Source: Bacteroidota bacterium (GTDB lineage Bacteria > Bacteroidota > Bacteroidia > Flavobacteriales > Weeksellaceae). Taken from it: a stretch of DNA of 64,000 bases. The stretch is from assembly GCA_023394415.1 (NCBI GenBank), contig JAEXAR010000040.1, forward strand, positions 62,001 through 126,000. The letters run 5' to 3'. The notes under the pieces were generated by a model. It had not been told where the DNA came from. It saw nothing but the letters and a program-made list of their open reading frames with translations, and did not search any database. Made by a program: the position numbers and the translations under genes. Positions 16,292-26,270 of the stretch are shown piece by piece. The stretch's first letter is position 1; the number at the start of each line of letters is the position of its first letter.

Positions 16292-17506
16292 GTGCAGAAC
16301 AAGCTGAAAATCATCAATGATCCGGTACACGGATTTATAAAAATACCTTACGAAATTCTTTTCGACGTCATAGAACATCCTTATTTCCAGAGATTAAGGA
16401 GAATAGGACAGACCGGACTTTTGAATCTGATATTTCCCGGAGCAACACACACGCGTTTTCATCACGCTTTAGGTGCAATGCATCTGATGTTCACGGCTTT
16501 AGAAACCTTAAAGTTGAAGGGAATTACCATTTCAAAAGATGAAGAAAAGGCAGCATTGTTGGCAATTTTAATGCACGACATTGGTCACGGCCCTTTTTCC
16601 CACGCTCTAGAAAATATGTTGATGGAAGATTGGCATCACGAGAAGTTATCGCTGCTCTTAATGGATAAACTCAACCAAGAATTTGATGGCCAACTTTCAA
16701 TGGCGATTGAAATGTTTAAAGGAAAATATCACCGCAAATTTTTTAACCAGCTGATTTCTTCGCAGTTGGATGTGGACCGGATGGATTATCTGAAGCGCGA
16801 CAGCTTCTTTACGGGAGTTTCTGAAGGAAATGTGAATACGGAAAGGATTATCTCTATGATGAATGTTTCCGAAGATGAATTGGTAATTGATGCAAAAGGC
16901 ATTTATTCGATCGAAAATTACCTTACGGCGAGGATGTTTATGTATTGGCAGGTGTATTATCACAAAACTGCAGCACTTTCGGAACATATTTTAGTAAAAA
17001 TTTTGGAACGCGCTAAAGAACTTACTTTGGAAGGCAAAGATTTACCGGGTTCTAATAACTTAAAATATTTCCTTACTAAAAATAAGTTTGCTGAAGCTTC
17101 TGAAGAAGATATTTTGAGGTTTACAGAGCTTGATGATAATGATATTATTCAGGCGATGAAATTTTGGCAAAACAGCGATGATTTAATCTTGTCTTATTTG
17201 TGTAAATCTGTGATTAAGAGAAGATTGCCTAAAACCATCATTTCTTCTCAGCGTTTTTCGGAAGAATTTATCAACGAAAAGATTTCTAGAACCAACGAAT
17301 TTTTTAACACCGAAAATGGAAATAGAGTGGTTGAGCAAATTTCACGAAGCCTTTTACCATATAATACTTTAAAACAACCTATTTATCTGCTTCGAAAAAA
17401 TGGTGAGAAAGTGCAGCTGGATCAGTTTGAAAACCAAATACTTTCCTCATCAATTACCGATTTGAATACGAAGTATATTCTCTATTTTCCTAGGGAAATA
17501 AGTTAA
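16292..17506 (+). CDS. HD-domain phosphohydrolase (dGTPase-like, COG1078 type)
   Basis: The 404-residue protein starts with GTG. It has the metal-binding HD superfamily pattern: RFHHALGAMHLM, the HD pair in AILMHDIGHGPFSHALE and the distal Asp of LDVDRMDYLKRDSFFTGV. It opens with IINDPVHGFIKIP, typical of this family. Members hydrolyse nucleotides (dNTPs) or are regulated by them; the substrate here is not known. It is divergent from porX and leads the plus-strand lipid A block, an order seen widely in flavobacteria (established knowledge of synteny, not checked here). Confidence 0.9.
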   Translation: MQNKLKIINDPVHGFIKIPYEILFDVIEHPYFQRLRRIGQTGLLNLIFPGATHTRFHHALGAMHLMFTALETLKLKGITISKDEEKAALLAILMHDIGHGPFSHALENMLMEDWHHEKLSLLLMDKLNQEFDGQLSMAIEMFKGKYHRKFFNQLISSQLDVDRMDYLKRDSFFTGVSEGNVNTERIISMMNVSEDELVIDAKGIYSIENYLTARMFMYWQVYYHKTAALSEHILVKILERAKELTLEGKDLPGSNNLKYFLTKNKFAEASEEDILRFTELDDNDIIQAMKFWQNSDDLILSYLCKSVIKRRLPKTIISSQRFSEEFINEKISRTNEFFNTENGNRVVEQISRSLLPYNTLKQPIYLLRKNGEKVQLDQFENQILSSSITDLNTKYILYFPREIS

Positions 17507-17546
17507 TTTGGTACTTAAATTGAAAGGTTTAGTAAAAATTTTAGTT

Positions 17547-18230
17547 ATGAAAATCCTTTCAATTATTATATCGCTCACCATTATAACTTGTCAGCCCAAA
17601 AAGACGGTTACAAGTGATCAACCAACCAACTCACAATTATCGGCCAAAAAATCGGAAGATATTGAAAATTCTAATATTGTAGAGCCTGTAAAAGACACAG
17701 CTTTCAAAAACAATGAAGGTGTAAAAAACAGAATTCCGAAAGTAGATACTCTGAAAAAATCATTAACGAAAGAAAAACCTTTTATTGAAGCGGATGCCGA
17801 TTTTCAGTGGGATGCCAATCAAAAATTGGAAAAACTTTTAAAACATTTTGGGAAAAATATTCCTGATTATTATGGTGGAGCTTTTATCAATGATAAGGGA
17901 AATTTAGTGATCAATATCAAAGGAAATTTACAGGACGGAAAATCGAAAATTACAAAAATTATTGGCTCGGAGAATGTCCTGTTTCAAACTTCAAAACATT
18001 CATTAAACGAACTAAATAGGATCATGGATGTGATCAATAAAAGTTTTGAAAATCCTGCATTAAAGATTTATACTAAAAATATAATGAGCGCAGGATCTTA
18101 TGAGGATAAAGGATACGTTGAAGTGGGGCTGAAAGACAACAGCCCTGAAAAACAGAAAGAATTTAGGCAGCGTATTATTAATTCTCCTCTGTTGAAATTT
18201 GTGAAATCGGGTCCGATAGTTTTGCAGTAA
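17547..18230 (+). CDS. Putative lipoprotein of unknown function
   Basis: The chosen ATG at 17547 gives 227 residues. An upstream TTG at 17508 gives a longer form but spoils the signal. The N-terminus KILSIIISLTIITCQPKK looks like a lipoprotein signal with Cys at residue 16, although Thr at -1 is unusual. A Ser/Lys/Glu-rich disordered stretch (residues 20-85) is followed by a folded part containing FIEADADFQWDANQKLEKLL, GGAFINDKGNLVINIKGN and VEVGLKDNSPEKQKEF. No family was recognised. It lies between the HD gene and lpxD, so envelope association is an inference. Confidence 0.65.
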   Translation: MKILSIIISLTIITCQPKKTVTSDQPTNSQLSAKKSEDIENSNIVEPVKDTAFKNNEGVKNRIPKVDTLKKSLTKEKPFIEADADFQWDANQKLEKLLKHFGKNIPDYYGGAFINDKGNLVINIKGNLQDGKSKITKIIGSENVLFQTSKHSLNELNRIMDVINKSFENPALKIYTKNIMSAGSYEDKGYVEVGLKDNSPEKQKEFRQRIINSPLLKFVKSGPIVLQ

Positions 18231-18292
18231 ATTATCACTTCAATAACATTTCCGAAAACGTTAAAAAAACAGCTCAATATTTCATAATTTCA

Positions 18293-18300
18293 TATCTTTG
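18293..18300 (+). promoter_or_regulatory. lpxD promoter -7 box, immediately before the start codon
   Basis: TATCTTTG matches TAnnTTTG and ends 6 bases before the ATG at 18307, leaving essentially no leader. Confidence 0.55.
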
Positions 18301-18306
18301 CAGGAT

Positions 18307-19338
18307 ATGGAATTTACAGCATCGCAGATTGCAGGCTTCATCAACGGAAAAATTATTGGCGACGAAAATGCCGTAATTACCGGCGTTTCCCCAATCGAAA
18401 GAGGTGAAGAAGGGCATATGTCTTTTGTAGCCCAAGAGAAGTTTGCAGATTATCTCAACACTTCCAAATGCTCCGTACTCATCGTTTCAGAAAAACTTTT
18501 AACCAAAGAAGCATACCAACCTACCATTATTGCGGTAGACGATGCTTATTTGTCTTTTCAGGTGCTGATGAATCTTTATGCGGAAATGCAGGGCAGAAGA
18601 TCAGGGATTGAAAATAATACTCAAATTCACGAATCTGCCACACTTGGAGAAAATATTCACGTTGGCGCTTTTTCTTATATTTCTGAAAAAGTAAAAATTG
18701 GTGATGGTACACAAATCTATCCACAGGTTTTTATTGGTAAAAATGTGAAAATCGGTAAGAACTGTAAAATTTTTAGTGGTGTTAGGATTTATGATTATTG
18801 TGTTATAGGAGATAATTGTGTGGTGCATTCTAACACGGTTGTTGGTTCGGACGGCTTTGGCTTTCAACCTACAAAAGATGGTTACAGCAAAACTCCACAA
18901 TTAGGAAATGTAGTAATTGAAGATGATGTTGAAATTGGTGCCAACTGTACCATCGACAGAGGAACTATCGGTTCTACCATTATCGGAAAAGGTACTAAAA
19001 TTGACAATCTTATTCAGATTGCTCATAATGTAAAAATAGGTCAAAACAACGTTATCGCAGCACAAGCCGGAATTGCAGGATCCACAACTATTGGAGATTG
19101 GAATATGATTGGTGGACAAGTTGGTATCGTAGGCCATATCAGTATCGGAAATCAGGTAAAAATTCAGGCACAAAGTGGTGTGAATTCAAATACGAAAGAC
19201 GGCGAAACGCTGTATGGTTCCCCAGCAATTTCTGCGAGTGATTATCGTAGAAATTATGTTCACTTCCGCAATTTCAATGATATTGTAAAACGTATTAATA
19301 ATTTGGAAAATAACTCAAAAGATAAAACTAATGAGTGA
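18307..19338 (+). CDS. lpxD: UDP-3-O-(3-hydroxyacyl)glucosamine N-acyltransferase
   Basis: The 343-residue protein starts at the ATG at 18307; a TTG nine bases upstream is part of the promoter box. It has the LpxD N-terminal uridine-binding domain ([17 protein letters not shown]), then a left-handed beta helix of hexapeptide repeats ([20 protein letters not shown]), and the catalytic His240 in [13 protein letters not shown]. It transfers the second 3-hydroxyacyl chain onto UDP-acyl-glucosamine in lipid A synthesis. It overlaps lpxC/fabZ by 8 bases and so is translated with it. Confidence 0.95.
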   Translation: MEFTASQIAGFINGKIIGDENAVITGVSPIERGEEGHMSFVAQEKFADYLNTSKCSVLIVSEKLLTKEAYQPTIIAVDDAYLSFQVLMNLYAEMQGRRSGIENNTQIHESATLGENIHVGAFSYISEKVKIGDGTQIYPQVFIGKNVKIGKNCKIFSGVRIYDYCVIGDNCVVHSNTVVGSDGFGFQPTKDGYSKTPQLGNVVIEDDVEIGANCTIDRGTIGSTIIGKGTKIDNLIQIAHNVKIGQNNVIAAQAGIAGSTTIGDWNMIGGQVGIVGHISIGNQVKIQAQSGVNSNTKDGETLYGSPAISASDYRRNYVHFRNFNDIVKRINNLENNSKDKTNE

Positions 19339-20728
19339 TAAGCAAAAAACACTAAAAGAAGCAGTAACGCTTTCAGGAATCGGATTGCATACCGGTAAAG
19401 ATGTTACTCTTACCATAAAACCAGCAAAGGAAAACACCGGTTTTGTGTTTGTAAGAACCGATTTGGAAGGTCATCCTCAAGTTGAAGCCGACGTTAATTA
19501 TGTTACCACCACAGAACGAGGAACAACTCTTGAGAAACTGGGTGTGAGAATCCATACTTGTGAGCATTTGCTTGCGGCCTTAGTTGGTTGTGATGTAGAT
19601 AACGCTATTTTGGAAATGAATAGTGCAGAGCCACCAATTATGGACGGTTCTTCAAAATATTTTGTTGAGGCTATTGAAAAAGCGGGTATTGAAGAACAAT
19701 CCCAACTTAGAGAATATCTGGTGATAAAAGAAGTTTTGAATTATGTAGATCCCAATACGGGTTCTGAAATTACCATTATCCCTTCAGATAACTACGAAGT
19801 AACAACGATGGTAGACTTCGGGACTAAAGTTCTCGGAACACAAAATGCTACCTTAAAAGATATTTCTGAATTTAAAGAAGAAATTTCTTCAGCAAGAACT
19901 TTCAGTTTCCTCCACGAGTTGGAAATGCTTTTGGATGCAGGCTTAATTAAAGGTGGTGATATTTCCAACGCTATTGTTTACGTAGACAAGGAATTAACGC
20001 CCGAAACTGCTGACAAACTTAAAAAAGCGTTCGGAAAAGATGATGTTTCTATTCGCCCTAACGGAATTTTAGATAATTTGACTTTGAACTATCCTAATGA
20101 AGCTGCACGACACAAACTTTTGGATGTGATTGGTGATTTGGCTCTTACAGGTGTAAGACTTAAAGGCAAGGTTATTGCAAACAAGCCGGGACACTTTGTC
20201 AATACACAGTTTGCTAAAAAACTTAACCGCCAATGGAAACTTCAGAAAAAGAAGAACGTTCCAGATTTTGATTTAACGAAAGAGCCGGTCTTCGATATCA
20301 ATGGGATTATGAAACTAATGCCACATCGTTATCCTTTCTTATTGATTGATAAGGTGTTAGAGTTGTCTGATTCTCACGTGGTTGGTTTAAAAAATGTGAC
20401 TTTTAACGAGCCGTTTTTTGTTGGTCACTTCCCGAAAGAACCGGTGATGCCGGGAGTTCTTCAAGTGGAAGCTTTAGCACAAACCGGAGGAATTTTGGTT
20501 TTGGCAAGCGTTCCGGATCCTGAAAACTATTCCACTTATTTCATTAAAATTGATAAAGTGAAATTCAAAAGAAAAGTTATTCCGGGAGATACCTTAATTT
20601 TTAAAATTGAACTCATCGAACCTATAAGAAGAGGAATTGTTCATATGCAGGGTTACGGATACGTTGGTGACAGCGTTGCAGTAGAAGCAGAACTGATGGC
20701 GCAGGTTGCAAAAACTAAAATAGACTAA
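19331..20728 (+). CDS. lpxC-fabZ: Bifunctional LpxC deacetylase / FabZ dehydratase
   Basis: The 465-residue fusion has LpxC at residues 1 to about 300, with the zinc-site [38 protein letters not shown] and the second metal/catalytic block [17 protein letters not shown]. FabZ starts near residue 315 with the catalytic His332 in [13 protein letters not shown] and continues with [20 protein letters not shown]. LpxC commits UDP-acyl-GlcNAc to lipid A. FabZ dehydrates 3-hydroxyacyl-ACP for fatty acid synthesis, so the fusion couples the two users of 3-hydroxyacyl-ACP. The fusion is characteristic of Bacteroidota. Confidence 0.96.
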   Translation: MSDKQKTLKEAVTLSGIGLHTGKDVTLTIKPAKENTGFVFVRTDLEGHPQVEADVNYVTTTERGTTLEKLGVRIHTCEHLLAALVGCDVDNAILEMNSAEPPIMDGSSKYFVEAIEKAGIEEQSQLREYLVIKEVLNYVDPNTGSEITIIPSDNYEVTTMVDFGTKVLGTQNATLKDISEFKEEISSARTFSFLHELEMLLDAGLIKGGDISNAIVYVDKELTPETADKLKKAFGKDDVSIRPNGILDNLTLNYPNEAARHKLLDVIGDLALTGVRLKGKVIANKPGHFVNTQFAKKLNRQWKLQKKKNVPDFDLTKEPVFDINGIMKLMPHRYPFLLIDKVLELSDSHVVGLKNVTFNEPFFVGHFPKEPVMPGVLQVEALAQTGGILVLASVPDPENYSTYFIKIDKVKFKRKVIPGDTLIFKIELIEPIRRGIVHMQGYGYVGDSVAVEAELMAQVAKTKID

Positions 20729-20735
20729 TTTCGGT

Positions 20736-21524
20736 ATGATACACCAGTTAGCAGCCGTTGATAAACGCGCAAAAATAAAAAAGAACGTCATCGTAGAACC
20801 GTTTACAACAATTGCCGGTGATGTTGAAATAGGTGAAGGAACCTGGATTGGTCCTAATGTAACCATTATGGACGGAGCCAGAATTGGAAAAAACTGTAAG
20901 ATTTTTCCGGGAACAGTTATTTCTGCCATTCCTCAAGATTTGAAATTTGATGGGGAAGACTCACAGGTTATAATTGGTGACGGAACTACCATCAGAGAAT
21001 GTGTAACTGTCAACCGAGGAACAAAAGCTTTAGGTTATACCAAGATTGGAAAAAATTGTCTCATTATGGCTACCTCGCACATTGCTCACGATTGTGTTAT
21101 TGGGGATAATGTAGTCATCGTAAATGGCTGTGGAATTGCCGGACACGTTGAGATAGGTGATTTTACAGTAATGGGAGGGCTTTCTGCAGTGCATCAATTC
21201 GGGAAAATAGGCAAGCATGTGATGATTTCAGGGGGAACTTTGGTGAGGAAAGATATACCACCTTACGTAAAAGTAGCTCGTGAACCAATGTCTTATGCAG
21301 GGATTAACTCTGTAGGATTAAGAAGAAGAGGATTTACTAATGATAAAATTTTTGAAATTCAGAAAATTTACAGATACCTTTTCCAATCGAAAATGAACGT
21401 TACACAAGCCTCTGCTATTATTGAAAAAGAAATGCTGCCAACTGCAGAACGCGATGAAATTTTGGAATTTATCAAAAATTCACCTCGTGGTATCGTAAAA
21501 GGTTACGGAACAGGAAGAGAGTAA
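20736..21524 (+). CDS. lpxA: UDP-N-acetylglucosamine O-acyltransferase
   Basis: The 262-residue protein is full length for LpxA. It has a left-handed beta helix from residue 1 (IHQLAAVDKRAKIKKNVIVE, GDVEIGEGTWIGPNVTIMDG), catalytic His118 in TSHIAHDCVIG, and a C-terminal helical domain beginning near ISGGTLVRKDIPPYVKVARE. It performs the first acylation of lipid A synthesis. It lies 7 bases after lpxC/fabZ and completes an lpxD, lpxC/fabZ, lpxA operon. Confidence 0.95.
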   Translation: MIHQLAAVDKRAKIKKNVIVEPFTTIAGDVEIGEGTWIGPNVTIMDGARIGKNCKIFPGTVISAIPQDLKFDGEDSQVIIGDGTTIRECVTVNRGTKALGYTKIGKNCLIMATSHIAHDCVIGDNVVIVNGCGIAGHVEIGDFTVMGGLSAVHQFGKIGKHVMISGGTLVRKDIPPYVKVAREPMSYAGINSVGLRRRGFTNDKIFEIQKIYRYLFQSKMNVTQASAIIEKEMLPTAERDEILEFIKNSPRGIVKGYGTGRE

Positions 21525-21661
21525 GATGTGAATGTTTAATTTTAATTCAAAATAAAACTAAAACTTTTACCTTCATCTCAATTCAACAAAAATAATTAAT
21601 AATAAATAAAGTGTTTAAAGAAACCTAAACTTTAAACCTTCAACTTTAAACTAAATTTTAA

Positions 21662-22225
21662 ATGGCAACAAGTAATGATATCAGAAAAGGTCTGTGCATC
21701 GAGTACAGCAATGATATTTTTAAAGTAATTGAATTTTTACACGTAAAACCCGGGAAAGGTCCTGCGTTTGTAAGAACAAAACTTAAATCGGTAACCAACG
21801 GAAAGGTGATAGATAATACTTTTTCTGCGGGTCACAAAATTGATGAAGTTAAAGTAATTACCAGAAAATTTCAGTATTTGTATGATGACGATAATGGATT
21901 CCACTTTATGAATAATGACGACTTCTCTCAAATTTACATCAACAAGGAAATGATTGAAAATGCACAGTTTATGAAACCGGGAGAGGAAGTAACCATTATT
22001 TTGAAAGAAGTTGATGAATCTCCTCTTTCTGCTGAAATTCCTCCAACTGTGTATTTGGAAGTTGTGGAAGCAGATCCTGGAGTAAAAGGTAACACCGCAA
22101 CTAATGCCCTTAAAAATGCGATTGTAGAAACTGGTGCAAGAGTGATGGTACCTCTATTCATCGAACCTGGAGATAAAATTAAAGTTAATACTGAAGATGG
22201 TTCGTATTTAGAAAGAGTAAAGTAA
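21662..22225 (+). CDS. efp: Elongation factor P
   Basis: The 187-residue protein has the three-barrel EF-P layout. It carries the modifiable Lys32 in the loop HVKPGKGPAFVRTKL, the middle domain (GEEVTIILKEVDESPLSAEI) and the C-terminal signature around NALKNAIVETGARVMVPLFI. EF-P relieves ribosome stalling at polyproline. It sits in the lipid A block with a 137-base upstream gap that could hold its promoter, and is followed by a long hairpin before the second lpxD-like gene. Confidence 0.96.
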   Translation: MATSNDIRKGLCIEYSNDIFKVIEFLHVKPGKGPAFVRTKLKSVTNGKVIDNTFSAGHKIDEVKVITRKFQYLYDDDNGFHFMNNDDFSQIYINKEMIENAQFMKPGEEVTIILKEVDESPLSAEIPPTVYLEVVEADPGVKGNTATNALKNAIVETGARVMVPLFIEPGDKIKVNTEDGSYLERVK

Positions 22226-22241
22226 CAAATTCTATAAATTT

Positions 22242-22307
22242 GTTTCAGGTTTCAAGTTTCAGGTTCAAAGCGATACAATTTTGAACTTGAAACTTGAGAC
22301 CTGAAAC
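22242..22307. repeat. Long intergenic inverted repeat between efp and the second lpxD-like gene
   Basis: Two 28-base arms (22242-22269 and 22280-22307) are reverse complements with two mismatches and a 10-base loop. The arms are made of GTTTCA(A/G) words. There is no T run, so it is not a simple terminator. Shorter relatives lie at 48909-48947 and 14509-14527. Confidence 0.85.
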
Positions 22308-22323
22308 GTTTTAAATCAAAAAA

Positions 22324-23223
22324 ATGACTTTCAATCAACCACAAAATTTAAAAACCATAGCAGAACTGATAGGTGCAAAATTTATTGGGGATGAAAATTT
22401 TCAAGTTTTCGGAACTAATGAAATCCATATGGTAAAGCCCGGTGAAATCGTTTTTGTTAATCATCCGAAATATTACGACAAAGCTCTTAATTCAGCAGCT
22501 ACCATTATTCTTATTGATAAAGAGGTGGATTGTCCTGAAGGTAAGGCTCTTCTTATTTCTGCTGATCCTTTCAGAGATTTTAATATCATTAATAATCATT
22601 TTACTAAAATTTCTAATTTCAAAGAAGAGCTTCACAATGTAGAAGTGGGTGAAGGCACTTTTATACATCCAACTGCTGTACTTGGAAACGATGTGAAAAT
22701 TGGTAACAACTGTCATATTTTTCCGAATGTTGTGATTGGAGACCGCACTGTGATTGGTGATAATGTGATTATACAAGCTAATACAGTTTTAGGTGGTGAT
22801 GCTTTTTATTACCGAAAATTTAACGGAAATTTTGACCGTTTAATATCTGTAGGCAATGTGGTGATTGAAAATAATGTAGAAATTGGTAATGGCTGTACGA
22901 TTGATCGTGGTGTTACGGATTCAACAGTGATTGGTGAAGGTTCTGTTTTGGACAATCAAATTCAAATCGGTCACGATACAATCATTGGAAAAAAAGTTCT
23001 TATTGCTTCGCAAACCGGAATTGCTGGATGTTGTGTGATTGAAGATGAAGTAACGATTTGGGGACAGGTTGGTATGGCTTCAGGTGTAAGAGTTGAATCC
23101 GGATCAGTTCTTTTAGGTAAAACCGGCGTTAATAAAAACCTTAAGAAAGGAACTTATTTTGGACCTTTAGCAGAAGAATTTAAAGAGTACCTAAAGAAGG
23201 AAATTAAACTCAACAAATTATAA
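22324..23223 (+). CDS. LpxD-family acyltransferase, second copy
   Basis: The 299-residue protein has an LpxD-like N-terminal domain ([36 protein letters not shown]), a hexapeptide beta helix ([20 protein letters not shown]) and a His217 in [13 protein letters not shown] at the place of the catalytic His. It is about 44 residues shorter than the first LpxD and lacks its C-terminal helical tail. It may N-acylate a different amino sugar or use another chain length. A paralogue beside efp and sucD is common in flavobacteria. Exact substrate unknown. Confidence 0.85.
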   Translation: MTFNQPQNLKTIAELIGAKFIGDENFQVFGTNEIHMVKPGEIVFVNHPKYYDKALNSAATIILIDKEVDCPEGKALLISADPFRDFNIINNHFTKISNFKEELHNVEVGEGTFIHPTAVLGNDVKIGNNCHIFPNVVIGDRTVIGDNVIIQANTVLGGDAFYYRKFNGNFDRLISVGNVVIENNVEIGNGCTIDRGVTDSTVIGEGSVLDNQIQIGHDTIIGKKVLIASQTGIAGCCVIEDEVTIWGQVGMASGVRVESGSVLLGKTGVNKNLKKGTYFGPLAEEFKEYLKKEIKLNKL

Positions 23224-23262
23224 AAACAACATCACTTTTTACAAAAATCCAATTTTATTGAG

Positions 23263-23270
23263 TAAATTTG
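23263..23270 (+). promoter_or_regulatory. sucD promoter -7 box
   Basis: TAAATTTG, exact TAnnTTTG match, 42 bases before the sucD start; no TTG at the standard -33 spacing. Confidence 0.45.
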
Positions 23271-23312
23271 TGGAAATCAAAATTTAAGAAAAATAAATTT
23301 AAAAAATAAGAA

Positions 23313-24185
23313 ATGTCAGTATTAGTAAACAAAGATTCTAAAGTAATCGTACAAGGATTTACAGGTAACGAAGGAACGTTCCACGCAACACAAATGATTG
23401 AATATGGAACCAACGTTGTAGGAGGTGTAACTCCGGGTAAAGGAGGTTCTGAGCACCTTGGGAAACCGGTTTTCAACACTGTAGCTGAAGCGGTGGAGAA
23501 GGCAGGAGCTAATGTTTCTATCATCTTTGTACCACCGGCATTTGCAGCCGATGCTATTATGGAAGCCGCAGAAGCTGGAATTAAGGTTATCGTAGCGATT
23601 ACAGAAGGAATTCCGGTTGCTGATATGGTAAAAGTGAAATCTTATATTGCTGACAGAGATACAAGACTTATCGGTCCTAACTGTCCCGGAATTATTACTT
23701 CAGATGAAGCTAAAATCGGAATTATGCCGGGCTTCGTTTTCAAAAAAGGTAGAGTAGGGATTGTTTCAAAATCTGGTACTTTAACTTATGAAGCTGCTGA
23801 TCAGGTTGTAAGAGCAGGTTACGGTGTTTCTACTGCCATTGGAATTGGTGGAGACCCAATTATCGGAACGACAACAAAAGAAGCGTTAGAACTTTTCATC
23901 AACGATCCTGAAACAGATGCTGTGGTGATGATTGGTGAAATTGGTGGTTCATTAGAAGCTGAAGCTGCAAGATGGTATAAAGCAAGCGGCTCTACAAAGC
24001 CTGTGGTTGGCTTCATCGCAGGACAAACAGCACCTAAAGGAAGAACAATGGGACATGCAGGAGCAATTGTAGGTGGAGCAGAAGATACTGCGCAAGCCAA
24101 AATGGAAATTATGAGAGAAAACGGAATCAACGTGGTAGATTCTCCAGCTGATATTGGTGAAACTGTCGCTAAAGTTCTAGGATAA
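23313..24185 (+). CDS. sucD: Succinyl-CoA ligase, alpha subunit
   Basis: The 290-residue protein has the CoA-binding Rossmann domain ([37 protein letters not shown]), the ligase domain ([33 protein letters not shown]) and the phospho-His248 in [20 protein letters not shown]. The alpha subunit pairs with SucC to make succinate and ATP or GTP from succinyl-CoA in the TCA cycle. sucC is not next to it. It carries its own promoter-like box and is followed by an outer membrane protein gene. Confidence 0.96.
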   Translation: MSVLVNKDSKVIVQGFTGNEGTFHATQMIEYGTNVVGGVTPGKGGSEHLGKPVFNTVAEAVEKAGANVSIIFVPPAFAADAIMEAAEAGIKVIVAITEGIPVADMVKVKSYIADRDTRLIGPNCPGIITSDEAKIGIMPGFVFKKGRVGIVSKSGTLTYEAADQVVRAGYGVSTAIGIGGDPIIGTTTKEALELFINDPETDAVVMIGEIGGSLEAEAARWYKASGSTKPVVGFIAGQTAPKGRTMGHAGAIVGGAEDTAQAKMEIMRENGINVVDSPADIGETVAKVLG

Positions 24186-24205
24186 ATCATATCTAAAAAA
24201 CACTT

Positions 24206-24864
24206 ATGAAAAAAATTATTTTAAGCTTATTTGCTTTATCTGCTACCGGAATAAGTGCGCAAGTAGATTTTAGCAATACACGTTTTGGTATTACTGCGGA
24301 TATAATTATTCCCGTGTGCAAAATGCCCATAATCCATCAGGACCAAGACATACCTTGCAAGCTGGACTTTTGGCATTAATACCAGTTGATAATAAAGATC
24401 AGTTTTATCTACAACCGGAAGTAGTTTATTATGGTGCAGGAGAAACTGGGAGAGAGAAAGCTCAAGCTGGAAAGGTAGGTTATGATGCGGTTTATGCTAA
24501 CAACTACATTAGTGTTCCGGTGTATTTAAAAGGATATTTTTCAGAAGCTGAATCTGAGTTTTTTGGAATGTTTGGACCAAGGTTTAATTTCCTTATTAAT
24601 CAGAAGGTAACAAAACCTGCAAAGCAAGCTTATACAATTGAAGGAGATCAATATGCTAATGGTAAGGCAGCTGCTTTTGGTTGGGGTCTTGGTGCTGGAA
24701 TTGGTTATAGCTATAAGAGAAAACTGGAATTAACCGGAAGATTTGATGCCGGAATTTCTAACACATATCCAGGTTTGATGACTGAAAATGGAGCAGATCC
24801 AAATATTCAGAAAAAGAAAAGTCAACATGTGGTAAGCCTTAATTTAAGTTATATTTTCGATTAA
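24206..24864 (+). pseudogene. Outer membrane beta-barrel (porin-like) protein gene with a one-base frameshift
   Basis: The frame from ATG 24206 codes a signal peptide (KKIILSLFALSATGISA, then QVDFSNTRFGITAD). It then runs out of phase: the continuation YNYSRVQNAHNPSGPRHTLQ is in the frame that begins at 24301. Loss of one base in GATTAT (now GATAT, 24299-24303) would explain it. The rest has beta-strand pairs typical of a PorT/OmpA-barrel-like small outer membrane protein (FYLQPEVVYYGAG, NYISVPVYLKGYF, GLGAGIGYSYKRKLELTGRF, HVVSLNLSYIFD). An intact gene would code about 219 residues. The other frame stops after about 57 codons. A sequencing error remains possible. Confidence 0.8.
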
Positions 24865-24888
24865 TTTATTGATAATAGATATACTTAT

Positions 24889-24928
24889 AAAAAATCCGGC
24901 GCAGCTATGCTGCGCCGGATTTTTTTTT
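24889..24928. terminator. Strong two-way terminator between convergent genes
   Basis: Perfect stem AAAATCCGGCGCAGC / GCTGCGCCGGATTTT (24891-24905 and 24909-24923) with a 3-base loop, T run on the plus side and A run on the minus side. It serves the outer membrane protein gene and the ABC permease gene. Confidence 0.93.
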
Positions 24929-24947
24929 ATCGTGTAATTTTTACTTG

Positions 24948-26267
24948 CTAGTTTCTAATCCATTTCCAAAGCTCTTTTATTGTTGCTTTATTACCATACA
25001 TTAAAATTCCAACTTTATAAATTTTGGAGGCTATAAATACCATTAATAATGTTGCTCCTATCAGTAAAGCTATCGATAATACGATTTGCCAAATAGGAAC
25101 TCCAAACGGAATTCTAGCAATCATCGCCACTGGAGACGTAAATGGTATGATTGAAAGCCAAAATGCCATAGGTCCTTCAGGATTATTCATAATGGTAATG
25201 CTACCATACATCCCAATCATCAAAGGTAATATGGCGAAAAGTGTAAATTGTTGTGTCTCCGTTTCATTATCTACTGCCGAACCAATTGCGGCATACATTG
25301 CACTATAGAAAATATATCCCAGTAAAAAGAATACAATAAATACGAAAATAATCAATGGGAAATTCATTTCCAGTAACGTATGTGATATTTCTGTAGCCAT
25401 TTTTTGGGGATCGAAAGCATTGGTAACCGCAGCGGTTTCTTCACTTCCTATCGGTAGATTTTTATTCATTACGGAAAAACCAGTGTTCAAGAAAAGGGCA
25501 GCTCCAACAGACATTGTAATCCAAATTACAAATTGGGTTAAAGCAACCATGGTGACACCGATAATTTTTCCCATCATCAACTCAAAAGGTTTTACGGATG
25601 AAATGATAATTTCTACCACACGGTTGTTTTTTTCTTCCAAAACACTTCGCATCACCCTAACGCCATAAATAATGATGAACATGAAAACGACATACATCAA
25701 CACCATTGAAAGCCCATATTTCACTCCAAAAACCATATCATTGTCATCATCTTTTTGATCTACAACGTTTTCCGCTGTTAGAGAAAAACCCCTGTCAATA
25801 TCTTTTATTTGCGACTCATCCAATCCTAAAGCCTTTATTTTCTCGCTTCGTATTACTTTTTCAAGGTCGATGCTGATGTTGTTTTTGGTTTCAAAGCCGA
25901 TTTTTTTATTCACTAAAAGTTTGGTATTGTCTTCCAGTTTCTTAAAATCGTTGTTTTCCAGTTTAGGGATGATTAAAAGTCCGTCAATACCTTGCATGTC
26001 TTTAAGGGTAGCTTTCAGAGAGGCTTCGTTAATTTCCGGAACGTAAACGTATTTCAGATTTTCATCCGATTTTAATTTGTTCTGGAATAGTCCGCTTTTA
26101 TCAATCACATTGAAGGAATGTGTAGATTCATTAGCTTTGAACATCAAAGCAATTAAAGCTCCAAAACCTACGATAAGCAATGGTGCCAAAAGGGTGAGGA
26201 TGATAAAGGATTTCTTCTTTACCTGCGTCAAAAATTCACGCTTGGCAATGAGTATAATGTTTTTCAT
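24948..26267 (-). CDS. ABC-2 type permease (NatB-like)
   Basis: The 439-residue protein has one N-terminal membrane helix (KKSFIILTLLAPLLIVGFGA), a large periplasmic domain (about residues 40-190) and five or six C-terminal helices with the conserved EEKNNRVVEIIISSVKPFEL motif. This is the ABC2_membrane_3 layout of NatB sodium exporters and related ABC-2 permeases. It lies 3 bases after the ATPase gene, so the two form one transporter in the inner membrane. The cargo cannot be told; sodium is the usual annotation and is unproven. Confidence 0.85.
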   Translation of the reverse strand: MKNIILIAKREFLTQVKKKSFIILTLLAPLLIVGFGALIALMFKANESTHSFNVIDKSGLFQNKLKSDENLKYVYVPEINEASLKATLKDMQGIDGLLIIPKLENNDFKKLEDNTKLLVNKKIGFETKNNISIDLEKVIRSEKIKALGLDESQIKDIDRGFSLTAENVVDQKDDDNDMVFGVKYGLSMVLMYVVFMFIIIYGVRVMRSVLEEKNNRVVEIIISSVKPFELMMGKIIGVTMVALTQFVIWITMSVGAALFLNTGFSVMNKNLPIGSEETAAVTNAFDPQKMATEISHTLLEMNFPLIIFVFIVFFLLGYIFYSAMYAAIGSAVDNETETQQFTLFAILPLMIGMYGSITIMNNPEGPMAFWLSIIPFTSPVAMIARIPFGVPIWQIVLSIALLIGATLLMVFIASKIYKVGILMYGNKATIKELWKWIRN

Positions 26268-26270
26268 GTT

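Noticed and set aside
23819..24190. 123-codon frame on the minus strand opposite sucD
   Set aside because: It is a mirror of the strongly biased sucD codons; sucD itself is unmistakable.
24295..24310. Programmed ribosomal frameshift in the outer membrane protein gene
   Set aside because: No slippery heptamer and no downstream pseudoknot-like structure were seen at the junction, so a base deletion is simpler.
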